A stretch of 36,380 nt of DNA from Nitrospira sp. Its GTDB lineage: Bacteria; Nitrospirota; Nitrospiria; Nitrospirales; Nitrospiraceae. Position 1 is the stretch's first letter, and the number at the start of each line of letters is the position of its first letter. The notes under the pieces were generated by a model that saw nothing but the letters and a program-made list of their open reading frames with translations, was not told the DNA's origin and ran no database searches. The stretch is taken from assembly GCA_024330925.1 (NCBI GenBank), contig JANDJK010000017.1, forward strand, positions 1-36,380, given 5' to 3'. Positions 1 through 10,051 of this stretch are shown here, piece by piece. The translations under genes and the position numbers were made by a program.

Positions 1-1031
1 GGTCAGGGGGAGCGGAGGTGCTCAAAATCGTCGAGGATCGGGATGCGACCCCAATGGAACGCGGCATCAAGGAAATTAACGTGGGAACCTATGTGGTGTC
101 GGCAGACTTTCTCTTTCCTGCTCTCGAACAGGTGCAACCGCGGAACGCCCAGGGCGAATACTATTTGACAGATATTGTCGCCCTGGCAGTTGCCCAACGG
201 CGTCGTGTTTGCGCCGTACGGCTGCGGAATCCTGAAGAGGGACTGGGGGTCAACACCCGAGCACAATTGGCTGAGGCGGAGCGCATCATCCGTCGGCAGA
301 TTCGTGATCGTTGGCTCAACGAAGGCATCACCATGATCGACCCTCATTCTGTTTGGATCGATGCCGACGTGTCAATTGGCCAAGATACGATCCTCTATCC
401 CTATGTGACGATCGAAGGCAAGACGGAAATTGGAGAGGACTGTGTCGTTCGATCCCATAGTCGGCTGGTGGATTGCCAGGTGGGCAATCGGGTGGAGATA
501 CTGGATCATTGTGTGCTGAAGGAGTCATTAGTCGAAGATGATGTGGTAGTAGGACCGTTTGCTCATCTTCGTCCGGGGGTGCTGGTTCGCCGAAAGGCTC
601 GGATCGGCAACTTCGTGGAGATGAAGAAAACGGAGTTGGGGGAGGAATCGAAAGCCAATCACTTGAGCTACTTGGGCGATGCGAAGATCGGCAAAGGGGT
701 CAATATCGGGGCTGGAACGATCACGTGTAACTACGACGGAGTTCGGAAGCATCAAACACTAATCGGCGATCACGTGTTTATTGGAAGTGACAGTCAATTG
801 GTGGCGCCCGTGTCTGTGGGTAATGGAGCAGTGATTGCTGCGGGGACGACTGTCACAAAAGATGTGCCACCCGAGGCGTTGGCGATTGCCAGAACGCCGC
901 AAGACAATCGCGCCGGTTGGGCGATGAAACGACGTCTGATGGTGGAGCGACACTCTGCAGCCGTGCAGGAAGGGTTGCATGAACATGCTCGCGTCGGTCA
1001 GGTCGCGTCGTCGAAGGAAGGGAGGAAATAG
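1..1031 (+). CDS. glmU: Bifunctional GlmU (N-acetylglucosamine-1-P uridyltransferase / glucosamine-1-P acetyltransferase), 5'-truncated by window
   Basis: GlmU acetylates glucosamine-1-phosphate and then uridylates it, giving UDP-GlcNAc for peptidoglycan, LPS and EPS; it acts in the cytoplasm. The reading frame is open from base 3 to the TAG at 1029-1031, so the true start lies upstream and roughly the first 140 residues of the usual ~455 are missing. The first visible residues (EVLKIVEDRDAT) are the end of the pyrophosphorylase domain. The rest is a left-handed beta-helix of hexapeptide repeats (for example DVSIGQDTILYPYV). The acetyltransferase signature KANHLSYLGD, with the catalytic His, lies near visible residue 217, followed by GAGTITCNYDG. 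glmS follows after 8 bp, so the pair makes UDP-GlcNAc precursor from one transcript. The identification is firm; only the 5' end is unknown. Confidence 0.97.
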   Translation, partial: SGGAEVLKIVEDRDATPMERGIKEINVGTYVVSADFLFPALEQVQPRNAQGEYYLTDIVALAVAQRRRVCAVRLRNPEEGLGVNTRAQLAEAERIIRRQIRDRWLNEGITMIDPHSVWIDADVSIGQDTILYPYVTIEGKTEIGEDCVVRSHSRLVDCQVGNRVEILDHCVLKESLVEDDVVVGPFAHLRPGVLVRRKARIGNFVEMKKTELGEESKANHLSYLGDAKIGKGVNIGAGTITCNYDGVRKHQTLIGDHVFIGSDSQLVAPVSVGNGAVIAAGTTVTKDVPPEALAIARTPQDNRAGWAMKRRLMVERHSAAVQEGLHEHARVGQVASSKEGRK

Positions 1032-1039
1032 AGACAGTC

Positions 1040-2869
1040 ATGTGTGGCATCGTAGGCTATATCGGAGATCAACACGCCGTTCCCATCCTCCTCGAGGGGC
1101 TCGCGAAACTCGAGTATCGTGGATACGATTCCTCAGGGGTCGCTGTCCTGCAGGACGGTATGATCACCGTGCGACGGAGCGTGGGGAAGCTTGCCAATCT
1201 TCAAAAGTTGCTCAAAGAGCAGGAACTTAAAGGGACGATTGGCATCGGCCATACTCGCTGGGCCACCCATGGGAAACCATCCGAGCAAAACGCTCATCCT
1301 CATCGGTCCAAATCGTGCGTCTTAGTGCACAATGGAATTATCGAAAACTATCAGGAGTTAAAGTACGGGTTGGAACGTGACGGCTACAAGTTTCAATCGG
1401 AAACGGATACGGAAGTTGTAGCGCATCTCATTGACAAATATCTTACCAAGGGACAGCCACTGGCAGAAGCGGTTCGTTCGGCCGTTAGGGAGGTCCGAGG
1501 TAGTTACGCCTTGGTCGTCATGTCCGAACAAGCGCCTGAAACATTGATTGCGGCCCGATCTGGCTGTCCATTGATCATTGGGCGAACGGAGCGAGCGGCC
1601 TATGTGGCATCGGATGTGATAGCCATGTTGGCCCATACGAGAGATGTTATCTATTTGAACGAAGGGGACGTGGCGATCATCGGCAGGGAGAATGTCACGG
1701 TGGTGGATATCGAAGGCCGGCCGGTGTCACGCCCGCTGACTCGCGTGACGTGGGACGCGGCGTCAGCAGAAAAAAGCGGTTATCCACATTTCATGCTGAA
1801 AGAAATCCATGAGCAGCCACAAGCTATTCTCGACACGATGCGCGGGCGCTATTCCTACGAGGCTGGTGAGGCTGATTTGCCCGATATCGGCCTGACGCCA
1901 CGTGATTTCGCGGACGTTGAGCGGATTTGGATCGTGGCATGTGGGACATCGTGGCATGCCGGCTTGGTGGGGAAGTATTTGCTGGAAGAGCTTGCCAGGA
2001 TTCCTGTCCAGGTCGATATTGCTAGTGAGTTTCGATATCGCGATCCATTGATCGGAAAAGGAGATCTGTTGCTTGCAATTTCGCAATCGGGCGAAACCGC
2101 CGATACCCTGGCTGCGGCCAGAGAGGCGCGGGCAAAGGGTGCGAGAGCTGTCTCGATTGTGAATGTTGTTGGCAGTACGCTGGCGCGAGAATCCGATGGC
2201 GTACTCTATACCCACTGTGGGCCGGAAATTGGTGTGGCCTCAACCAAAGCCTTCACCGCCCAATTGACCGCCCTTTATCTGTTGGCGTTACATGTTGCGC
2301 GTGTCCGCGGAACAATGACGGCGGTAGATGGGAAGGCGTGGCTTGATCGATTAGTTCGGATTCCTTCCCTGGTTGAGGGGTTGCTGGGACGGGAAGCTGA
2401 GATCATCGCTATCGCCAAACGGTATCATAAGAAACGGAACTTTCTGTTCCTGGGCCGAGGCATCAACTATCCGATCGCGCTGGAGGGAGCGCTGAAGCTA
2501 AAGGAGATTTCTTACATTCACGCGGAAGGTTATGCGGCAGGTGAGATGAAGCATGGCCCTATTGCCTTGATCGACAAAGAGATGCCGGTGGTGGTCCTAG
2601 CGCCGCGCGATCGGTTGTACGAAAAGACGGTAAGCAACCTGATGGAAGTCAAAGCCAGACGTGCACCCGTGATCGTGTTTGTCGTCGAAGGGGAGCGCGA
2701 TTTGGGAAAAGTAGCCGATGGGATCTTCACGATTCCGGATGTTCATCCGTTGATTGCTCCGATTCTCTTTACGATCCCACTCCAATTATTGGCTTATCAC
2801 GTTGCCGTCTTGCGCGGAGCTGACGTCGATCAGCCGAGGAACTTGGCGAAGAGCGTGACCGTTGAATAG
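1040..2869 (+). CDS. glmS: Glutamine--fructose-6-phosphate aminotransferase (isomerizing)
   Basis: GlmS converts fructose-6-phosphate and glutamine to glucosamine-6-phosphate, the entry step of the hexosamine pathway. The 609-residue product has the family's usual length. It begins MCGIVGYIG, so Met removal exposes the N-terminal nucleophile Cys of the class II glutaminase domain (about residues 2-220). Two SIS sugar-isomerase domains follow; CGTSWHAG and SQSGETADT mark the first. The C-terminus DQPRNLAKSVTVE is the classic GlmS tail. The start is fixed by the catalytic Cys; a GGAGG lies about 14 bp upstream, inside the end of glmU. No glmS ribozyme is visible in the 8-bp gap. It is likely cotranscribed with glmU. 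Confidence 0.98.
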   Translation: MCGIVGYIGDQHAVPILLEGLAKLEYRGYDSSGVAVLQDGMITVRRSVGKLANLQKLLKEQELKGTIGIGHTRWATHGKPSEQNAHPHRSKSCVLVHNGIIENYQELKYGLERDGYKFQSETDTEVVAHLIDKYLTKGQPLAEAVRSAVREVRGSYALVVMSEQAPETLIAARSGCPLIIGRTERAAYVASDVIAMLAHTRDVIYLNEGDVAIIGRENVTVVDIEGRPVSRPLTRVTWDAASAEKSGYPHFMLKEIHEQPQAILDTMRGRYSYEAGEADLPDIGLTPRDFADVERIWIVACGTSWHAGLVGKYLLEELARIPVQVDIASEFRYRDPLIGKGDLLLAISQSGETADTLAAAREARAKGARAVSIVNVVGSTLARESDGVLYTHCGPEIGVASTKAFTAQLTALYLLALHVARVRGTMTAVDGKAWLDRLVRIPSLVEGLLGREAEIIAIAKRYHKKRNFLFLGRGINYPIALEGALKLKEISYIHAEGYAAGEMKHGPIALIDKEMPVVVLAPRDRLYEKTVSNLMEVKARRAPVIVFVVEGERDLGKVADGIFTIPDVHPLIAPILFTIPLQLLAYHVAVLRGADVDQPRNLAKSVTVE

Positions 2870-2905
2870 CGGGTGGCTCGTGATTGGGTATACGACGGAG
2901 TACCG

Positions 2906-3211
2906 ATGAAGATCAGACGGGAGGAGGTTGAGCACGTTGCCTTGTTGGCCAGATTGCGCCTGACCGAGGAGGAAAAAGACATGTTCGCCAGGCAACTCAG
3001 CCAGATTCTCGATCATATTGCGCAACTCAACCGCTATGAGACGGTAAAGGTGGAACCCACCACGACGGTCACTGGGCAGGTCAATGTGTTTCGAGACGAC
3101 ACGGTGTGTCCGTCATTGCTGGTGGAACAAGCGTTAGCGAACGCACCGGAACGTGTAGGGGATGGGTTTCACGTGCCCAAAATCATCGATGAGCGCTCAA
3201 TGCCTGCGTGA
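2906..3211 (+). CDS. gatC: Aspartyl/glutamyl-tRNA amidotransferase subunit C
   Basis: GatC is the small scaffolding subunit of GatCAB, which amidates Glu-tRNA(Gln) and/or Asp-tRNA(Asn). The 101-residue product starts MKIRREEVEHVALLARL, the typical GatC N-terminus, and contains the usual helical segment followed by a VEPTTTV stretch that wraps around GatA. I chose ATG 2906, preceded by GGAG at 2897-2900 with 5-bp spacing. An in-frame GTG at 2873 would add 11 residues not usual in the family. gatA is not the next gene: panD lies between, and gatB is further downstream, so the three subunits are dispersed within one presumptive operon. Confidence 0.95.
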   Translation: MKIRREEVEHVALLARLRLTEEEKDMFARQLSQILDHIAQLNRYETVKVEPTTTVTGQVNVFRDDTVCPSLLVEQALANAPERVGDGFHVPKIIDERSMPA

Positions 3212-3253
3212 GTGGGCGACTTCCGCCGACTCTGAACACATGATGAGGACTTG

Positions 3254-3619
3254 ATGTTTCGACAAATGTTGCGTTCAAAAATTCATCGTGCCACGGTCAC
3301 AGGTACGTTTCTCGAGTACGAGGGTAGTCTCACCATTGATCAGGAGCTGATGGAAGCAGCAGGCATTCTGCCGTACGAAGCGATAGTCTGCTCCAATCTG
3401 AACAACGGTGAACGGTTCATGACGTATGCGATCAATGGAGCGAGAGGCAAGGGCGAGATCATTTTAAATGGCCCAACGGCAAGAAAGGCAGCGGTTGGCG
3501 ATCAAATCATCATCTTTTGTTACGAGTATTACGGTGACGAAGAGATCAAAAAACACGCCCCTAGAATTGTCCGAGTCAACGAAAAGAACCGCATCATCCA
3601 AATTCTGGATAAACGCTGA
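3254..3619 (+). CDS. panD: Aspartate 1-decarboxylase proenzyme
   Basis: PanD decarboxylates L-aspartate to beta-alanine for pantothenate and CoA. The 121-residue protein starts [17 protein letters not shown] and carries the self-cleavage site YEGS. Gly24-Ser25 lie at the same positions as in characterised PanD, where cleavage turns Ser25 into the pyruvoyl cofactor. [10 protein letters not shown] and [19 protein letters not shown] are conserved barrel segments. The start is ATG 3254 with GAGG at 3245-3248; an in-frame TTG just upstream adds only one residue. The stop overlaps gatA by one base (TGATG), so translation is probably coupled. Its place between gatC and gatA is unusual but makes sense as an aspartate-consuming gene in a shared operon. 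Confidence 0.96.
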   Translation: MFRQMLRSKIHRATVTGTFLEYEGSLTIDQELMEAAGILPYEAIVCSNLNNGERFMTYAINGARGKGEIILNGPTARKAAVGDQIIIFCYEYYGDEEIKKHAPRIVRVNEKNRIIQILDKR

Positions 3620-5085
3620 TGGCGTTGCATAAGCTGACGTTGTACGAGCTACAGCGGAAGTTTACCGCGGGTGAGGTGAGCGCCGCTGAGATTGTACATG
3701 CCTACGGATTACGAATTGCTCAGGTAGAGCAGAAGGTCAGAGCCTTTGTGACACAGACTAAGGATCAGGCGATGGCCCAAGCCGAAGCACTCGATCGCCG
3801 GTTGAAGCAGTGGCGAAAGACCAAGCCATTAATGGGGATGCCCCTTGCAATCAAGGACAATATCTGCACGGAAGGTGTACCGACGACGTGTAGTTCGCGT
3901 ATGCTCCAAAACTTTGTGCCGCCCTATGATGCGACGGTGGTCGCCAAGCTGCGCAAACAAGAGTACCTATTGATTGGTAAAACAAATCTCGATGAGTTTG
4001 CCATGGGGTCTTCAACCGAACATTCAGCCTTCGGCCCTAGTCGCAATCCATGGAATCTTCAGTGTGTACCAGGCGGTTCCAGTGGAGGATCGGCCGCAGC
4101 GGTGGCAGCGGATGAGTGTGTTGCTGCCCTGGGTTCTGATACCGGCGGGTCGATTCGGCAACCGGCAGCATTCTGCGGTGTGGTTGGATTAAAACCAACC
4201 TATGGTCGTGTATCACGCTATGGTCTGGTGGCTTTTGCCTCTTCCCTCGATCAAATTGGTCCCATCACGAAGGATGTGCGAGATGCAGCGTGGTTGTTGA
4301 ATGTGATTGCGGGTCACGATCCGTTGGATTCGACGTCGGCTGATGTACCGGTTCCTGACTACACCAAGGTGCTGGCGAAGAAACATCTGAAGAACGTGCG
4401 GGTTGGGGTGCCTCGAGAATTTTTTACCGAGGGTCTTGATGCGGATGTGGAGCGCGCGGTCAACGACGCGATCAGGGAACTGAAAAATTTGGGAGGGGAG
4501 ATCAAGGACATTGAGCTTCCCCGAACGGACGCCGCTGTCGCTGTCTATTACGTACTCGCGACTGCGGAAGCCAGTTCCAATCTTGCTCGTTTCGATGGTG
4601 TCAAATTTGGTTTGCGCGCGAAGGAGACCAAGGATCTCCTCGATCTGTACATGAAAACAAGACAAGAGGGATTCGGCCCGGAAGTCAAGCGTCGGATCAT
4701 GCTAGGGACCTACGTCTTGAGCGCGGGGTACTACGATGCCTATTATGGCAAGGCGCAGGCGGTGCGGACATTAATTCGTCAAGACTTTGAGACGGCGTTC
4801 AGCGAGGTTGATGTGATAGTCACGCCAGCGACTCCGACGCCAGCGTTCAAACTTGGTGAAAAAAGCGACAATCCGCTTCAGATGTACCTATCTGACATCT
4901 TTACGATCTCCGTCAACCTGGCGGGGCTTCCGGCGATCGCATTGCCTTGTGGGATGAGTAAGACCGGTTTACCGATTGGTATGCAGGTGATCGGTCGGCC
5001 GTTTGAGGAAGAAACGATCCTACAAGTCGCTCATGCCTATGAGCATACCACGCAATGGCATCTCAAAAAACCGCCGATTCGATGA
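3619..5085 (+). CDS. gatA: Aspartyl/glutamyl-tRNA amidotransferase subunit A
   Basis: GatA is the amidase-signature subunit that hydrolyses glutamine and feeds ammonia to GatB. At 488 residues it has the family's normal length. The Ser-cisSer-Lys triad is visible at the expected positions: Lys79 in PLAIKDNI, Ser154 in [10 protein letters not shown] and nucleophile Ser178 in [10 protein letters not shown]. The C-terminal part ([23 protein letters not shown]) is also typical. The ATG overlaps the panD TGA by one base. Presence of GatCAB implies that the organism makes Gln-tRNA and/or Asn-tRNA by the indirect route, as most bacteria outside Gammaproteobacteria do. Confidence 0.98.
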   Translation: MALHKLTLYELQRKFTAGEVSAAEIVHAYGLRIAQVEQKVRAFVTQTKDQAMAQAEALDRRLKQWRKTKPLMGMPLAIKDNICTEGVPTTCSSRMLQNFVPPYDATVVAKLRKQEYLLIGKTNLDEFAMGSSTEHSAFGPSRNPWNLQCVPGGSSGGSAAAVAADECVAALGSDTGGSIRQPAAFCGVVGLKPTYGRVSRYGLVAFASSLDQIGPITKDVRDAAWLLNVIAGHDPLDSTSADVPVPDYTKVLAKKHLKNVRVGVPREFFTEGLDADVERAVNDAIRELKNLGGEIKDIELPRTDAAVAVYYVLATAEASSNLARFDGVKFGLRAKETKDLLDLYMKTRQEGFGPEVKRRIMLGTYVLSAGYYDAYYGKAQAVRTLIRQDFETAFSEVDVIVTPATPTPAFKLGEKSDNPLQMYLSDIFTISVNLAGLPAIALPCGMSKTGLPIGMQVIGRPFEEETILQVAHAYEHTTQWHLKKPPIR

Positions 5086-5171
5086 CAGACGAAGACTCAG
5101 GACGATTGGATGTTCAGCAGAAGAACTTGTTGTGAGAAGGCGGTCCATTATCCGTTCGTGGAGGTTATTCG

Positions 5172-5579
5172 ATGACAGTGGTCGAAATAGCCGCTTTACT
5201 GGTAGCGGGAGCATTTGTGGTCCTTGTGGGATTTTTGATTTCAGTGTTGGTGCCGGTCCGTAAGACGGTCGAGGAATCTCAACGATTGCTGGCGAAAATG
5301 AATGCCGACATGCCTTTGCTCGTGGAGGAGCTCAGAACAGCAAGCAAAACGTTCAATGAACTCTCTCATCAGGTTCGTGAGGGTGTCGAACATGCCACGG
5401 TGTTGTTGCACGCGGTGGGGGAGGTTGGAGAATCGGTTCAGTTGATTCACAATGTCGTTAAGGGATCGAGTGGGACGTTGCTGACTAACGTGATGGGTGC
5501 GGTGGCGGGAGTTCGCGCCGCCGCGCGGGTGATGAGGGAGCGATTGCGGAAAGATGGAGCGGTGCACAATGGCCAGTAA
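5172..5579 (+). CDS. DUF948-type membrane-anchored coiled-coil protein
   Basis: This is a 135-residue protein of unknown biochemical role. One N-terminal membrane helix (about residues 5-28, hydrophobic, ending VLVPVRKTV) is followed by a helical region with heptad-like patterning (VEESQRLLAKMNADMPLLVEE and onward), resembling the DUF948 family. That family often sits next to YtxH-like genes, and here the next gene is one. The start is ATG 5172 with GGAGG ending 7 bp upstream. It overlaps the following gene by 11 bp. Both sit between gatA and gatB and are probably cotranscribed with them; no link to tRNA amidation is known. The family assignment is moderately sure; function is unknown. Confidence 0.8.
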   Translation: MTVVEIAALLVAGAFVVLVGFLISVLVPVRKTVEESQRLLAKMNADMPLLVEELRTASKTFNELSHQVREGVEHATVLLHAVGEVGESVQLIHNVVKGSSGTLLTNVMGAVAGVRAAARVMRERLRKDGAVHNGQ

Positions 5580-5892
5580 CAAAGGATCGGCAGCGGACGT
5601 CATCATAGCGTTTGTGGGAGGGGCGGCGATGGGAGTGCTGGCAGCGCTTGTGTTGGCACCGGAGTCCGGGCCGACGTCTCGGGCGCGATTGCGTCAATGT
5701 ATTCATCGGGCTGAGGACAATTTGAAAGAGTGGGCGAGCCGGGCTGGCGAAGTGTACGAAGAAATCGTTGGTCAAGGAAAAGCGCTCATCGAAACCAAAA
5801 AGTCCGTGCTGCGCGAAGCCTTTGAGGCAGGCCGTGAGGCGATGCGACGGGAGTTGGAGCGTCGGCGAAGCGAAGGATCGCGGGAGGCATGA
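5569..5892 (+). CDS. YtxH-like (gas-vesicle-protein-like) small membrane-anchored protein
   Basis: This 107-residue protein has one glycine/alanine-rich membrane helix (about residues 6-28, [20 protein letters not shown]) followed by a charged, strongly helical tail rich in Arg/Glu. The pattern GxxxGxxxxLLxAPxSG with a helical tail is the YtxH family hallmark; function is poorly defined and usually described as envelope/stress-associated. I chose ATG 5569 because GGAG at 5556-5559 precedes it by 9 bp; an in-frame ATG at 5554 is possible. It overlaps the upstream DUF948 gene by 11 bp and gatB by 4 bp (ATGA), indicating translational coupling. Confidence 0.78.
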   Translation: MASNKGSAADVIIAFVGGAAMGVLAALVLAPESGPTSRARLRQCIHRAEDNLKEWASRAGEVYEEIVGQGKALIETKKSVLREAFEAGREAMRRELERRRSEGSREA

Positions 5893-7328
5893 CTTACGAA
5901 GTTGTCATCGGTGTCGAAGTCCATGCACAATTACGGACGGCGTCCAAGATGTTCTGCGGCTGTTCGACGGCATTTGGTGCTCCGCCCAACAGCCAGACCT
6001 GTCCCGTGTGTCTTGGATTGCCCGGAAGCCTGCCCGTGATCAATCGGACGGCAGTTGAGATGGCAGTCCGTGCTGGCTTGGCGTTGAACTGCCGGATTAA
6101 CACGCTGAACCGATTTGCCCGCAAAAACTACTTTTATCCCGACTTGCCCAAAGGCTATCAAATCTCTCAATACGATGCTCCGATTTGTGAGCAGGGATGG
6201 GTGGTCATTACGGTGGGGGGCACCAAGAAGTCGATTCGTATTCGGCGGGCTCATCTGGAGGAGGATGCTGGCAAAACTGTCCATGAAGTGGGATCGTCCG
6301 GCAGCGTCGTGGATTTCAATCGAGCCGGTACTCCCCTGTTGGAGATTGTGACAGAACCAGATATGCGATCTGCTGACGAAGTGGTGGCATATCTGAAAAC
6401 CCTGCGAGACATTCTGATCTATCTCGAGGTGTGTGATGGCAATATGGAGCAAGGGAGTTTTCGATGCGAGCCCAATCTCTCGCTGCGTCCTCTGGGAACT
6501 GAAACGTTTGGAACGAAGGTCGAGCTCAAGAATATCAATTCCTTCAAGTACGTCAAGGATGCGATCGAATATGAGATCAAACGCCAGACAAAAGTGTTAA
6601 AGGAGGAAGGCACGGTCCGGCAGGAAACACGCTTGTGGAACCTTGAGCGGGGTGAAACGGTGGTGATGCGCTCGAAAGAGGAAGCTCACGACTACCGCTA
6701 TTTCCCTGATCCGGATCTGGTTCCGTTGCAGTTGGAAAAAGAGTGGACTGAGGGGATTCGGGCGACCCTTCCCGAGTTGCCGGCTGCTAAGGTCGCACGG
6801 TTTGTCCATGACTACGGACTGCCGGAATATGACGCTATGGTGCTGACTGCATCGAAAGGGTTGGCCGAATATTTTGAACGGTGTGTGACGTTGTTTGGCC
6901 AGCCGAAAACGGTTAGCAATTGGGTCATGGGTGAATTAAGTAGAGAGCTTAATGTAGCGGGCATCGATGCATCGTCCTCGCCGTTGTCGCCTGAGCGATT
7001 AGTGGAATTGCTGCGGTTGGTTGAGCAGGGAGCCATCAGTCTGAAAATGGCCCGTGAGATCTTTCCCGAGCTGTACAAGAGCGGCAAAACGGCTGACCAG
7101 ATCGTACGTGAGAGGGGGCTGACGCAAGTGTCTGACGAAGAAACGATTGGTACCTTGATCAACCAAGTGATGGCTGACTATCCTGCGCAGGTGGCGCAGT
7201 TTCGGCAAGGTAAACAGCAGGTATTGGGCTTTTTGATCGGTCAAGTGATGAAAGCCAGCGGAGGAAAAGCCAATCCCGGAAAGGTCAATGAGCTACTGAA
7301 ACGAAAATTGACTTCATCCACACAATAA
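5889..7328 (+). CDS. gatB: Aspartyl/glutamyl-tRNA amidotransferase subunit B
   Basis: GatB binds the misacylated tRNA, activates its side-chain carboxylate with ATP and amidates it. The 479-residue length is normal. The N-terminal cradle domain begins [13 protein letters not shown] and contains the zinc-type cysteines C23, C25, C38 and C41. [10 protein letters not shown] and [17 protein letters not shown] are core motifs. The C-terminal YqeY-like helical domain ends [12 protein letters not shown]. It begins with an ATGA overlap with the upstream small gene. After it comes a 171-bp gap before eno. Confidence 0.98.
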   Translation: MTYEVVIGVEVHAQLRTASKMFCGCSTAFGAPPNSQTCPVCLGLPGSLPVINRTAVEMAVRAGLALNCRINTLNRFARKNYFYPDLPKGYQISQYDAPICEQGWVVITVGGTKKSIRIRRAHLEEDAGKTVHEVGSSGSVVDFNRAGTPLLEIVTEPDMRSADEVVAYLKTLRDILIYLEVCDGNMEQGSFRCEPNLSLRPLGTETFGTKVELKNINSFKYVKDAIEYEIKRQTKVLKEEGTVRQETRLWNLERGETVVMRSKEEAHDYRYFPDPDLVPLQLEKEWTEGIRATLPELPAAKVARFVHDYGLPEYDAMVLTASKGLAEYFERCVTLFGQPKTVSNWVMGELSRELNVAGIDASSSPLSPERLVELLRLVEQGAISLKMAREIFPELYKSGKTADQIVRERGLTQVSDEETIGTLINQVMADYPAQVAQFRQGKQQVLGFLIGQVMKASGGKANPGKVNELLKRKLTSSTQ

Positions 7329-8786
<1,458 letters not shown>

Positions 8787-8795
8787 GAGTGGTAG

Positions 8796-9161
8796 ATGAC
8801 GTTGAGGCTGATCAAGCAAAATCGAGGACGTCGATGGCTTAGTTGGCGGCGGCGCATGGCGGTGGCGTTCCAGGTGGCTGGCATCGGGGGCTGCCTGTGG
8901 TTGATTGGAGGCCTGGTTTTCGGAGAAATGGGCGTGCTTCGCTATGTAGCCATGCGCCAGTATGCTGAGCGACTCGAGGAGGAGTTGGCCGTGTTGCAGG
9001 CCCAGACGGCAAAGTTGGAACAAGAGGTCCTTCGCTTGCAGCGTGATCCCGCTAAGATCGAGCAGGTGGCACGAGAGCGGTTAGGCTATGTGCGGGAAGG
9101 AGAGACCGTGTATCAGTTGATGCCTCCTGTCGAAGAGCTCACACCAAGAAAACAGCCGTGA
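8796..9161 (+). CDS. ftsB: FtsB/DivIC-like septum formation initiator protein
   Basis: This small bitopic division protein would link FtsL and FtsQ in the divisome. It has 121 residues: a basic cytoplasmic N-terminus (about 20 residues, Arg-rich), one membrane helix (about residues 23-43), then a coiled coil (about 50-83, RLEEELAVLQAQTAKLEQEV) and a C-terminal segment RDPAKIEQVARERLGYVREGE that is the typical DivIC/FtsB ending. It follows eno and its stop overlaps the era GTG start by 4 bp. Sequence divergence in this family is high, so the symbol is by architecture and position. Confidence 0.85.
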   Translation: MTLRLIKQNRGRRWLSWRRRMAVAFQVAGIGGCLWLIGGLVFGEMGVLRYVAMRQYAERLEEELAVLQAQTAKLEQEVLRLQRDPAKIEQVARERLGYVREGETVYQLMPPVEELTPRKQP

Positions 9162-10042
9162 AGTGTGGGACGGTTGCTATCATCGGGCGGTCTAATGTGG
9201 GGAAATCGACGCTGCTCAATCGATTGTTGGGGGAGAAAATTGCTATTGTGTCAGACAAGCCCCAAACAACGAGGACCAGGATTTTGGGCATCCTTTCGCT
9301 CCCCCATGGGCAAATTGCGTTCCTCGATACCCCAGGTCTTCACACGCCCCGTCATCTGCTGAACCGGCGGATGGTTCGTACCGCTATCGAGGCGGCGGAG
9401 GAAGCCGATCTCCTCTACGTGTTGATGGAGGCGACCTGTCTACCAGGTCCCGGCGATCTAGCGGTGGTGGCCTCGGTCAAGAAGTTGATCGAAAAACGGC
9501 ATCGTCCGGTCCTCTTGGTGGTAAACAAAATCGATGTGGTCAATAAGTGTAAATTGTTGCCCGTCCTCGAGCGATATACCGCGCTGTATGATTGGACAGC
9601 GGTGGTGCCTGTTTCCGGTCGAACCGGTGACAATGTGAATCGGCTGTTGGACGTAACGTGTTCCTATTTGCCTGAAGGGGTCAAAGTCTATGCGGACGAT
9701 ATGGTCACCGATCAGACGATGCGCACGCTAGCGGCGGAAATGATCAGAGAAAAGATTCTTGGTGCAACCAAAGAAGAGGTTCCCTATGCTGTTGCGGTGG
9801 AGGTGGACCGCTTTGAGGAAGAGGGGAAATTGGCGAGGATCCATGCCTCGATTTTTGTGGAGCGTGAATCGCAGAAAGGAATCATTATCGGCAAACATGG
9901 CGAACGGCTTAAGATGATGTGCACGGAAGCGCGGCGGGATATGGAGCGATTGTTTGGTATGAAGGTGTTTTTGGAGGTCTGGGTAAAGGTAAAGGAAGCT
10001 TGGCGAGAAGATGAACGGACCCTCGTAGAATTAGGATATTGA
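9158..10042 (+). CDS. era: GTPase Era
   Basis: Era is an essential GTPase that assists 16S rRNA maturation and 30S assembly. The 294-residue product has G1 GRSNVGKS at 10-17 (Ser replaces the commoner Pro), the switch I TTR around 37-39, G3 DTPG at 57-60 and G4 NKID at 123-126. The C-terminal KH domain carries ASIFVERESQKGIIIGKHG, then the AR.DME..F...V.LE.WVKV pattern. The start is GTG 9158, inside the GTGA overlap with the upstream ftsB-like gene; it gives the usual very short N-terminus ahead of the G1 motif. mgtE follows after 9 bp. Confidence 0.97.
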   Translation: MKCGTVAIIGRSNVGKSTLLNRLLGEKIAIVSDKPQTTRTRILGILSLPHGQIAFLDTPGLHTPRHLLNRRMVRTAIEAAEEADLLYVLMEATCLPGPGDLAVVASVKKLIEKRHRPVLLVVNKIDVVNKCKLLPVLERYTALYDWTAVVPVSGRTGDNVNRLLDVTCSYLPEGVKVYADDMVTDQTMRTLAAEMIREKILGATKEEVPYAVAVEVDRFEEEGKLARIHASIFVERESQKGIIIGKHGERLKMMCTEARRDMERLFGMKVFLEVWVKVKEAWREDERTLVELGY

Positions 10043-10051
10043 GAGTTTGCG

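Noticed and set aside
979-1230. Open frame overlapping glmU end and glmS start on + strand
   Set aside because: Out of frame with both clearly identified genes and Arg-rich, typical of a frame shadow.
2873-2905. GTG-initiated longer GatC
   Set aside because: Adds 11 residues not seen at GatC N-termini; ATG 2906 has a good ribosome site at correct spacing.
4213-4665. Long antisense open frames (here and opposite glmS, eno, Wzc-like and ligase genes)
   Set aside because: They lie opposite strongly conserved coding sequence, have no ribosome sites and encode no recognisable domain.
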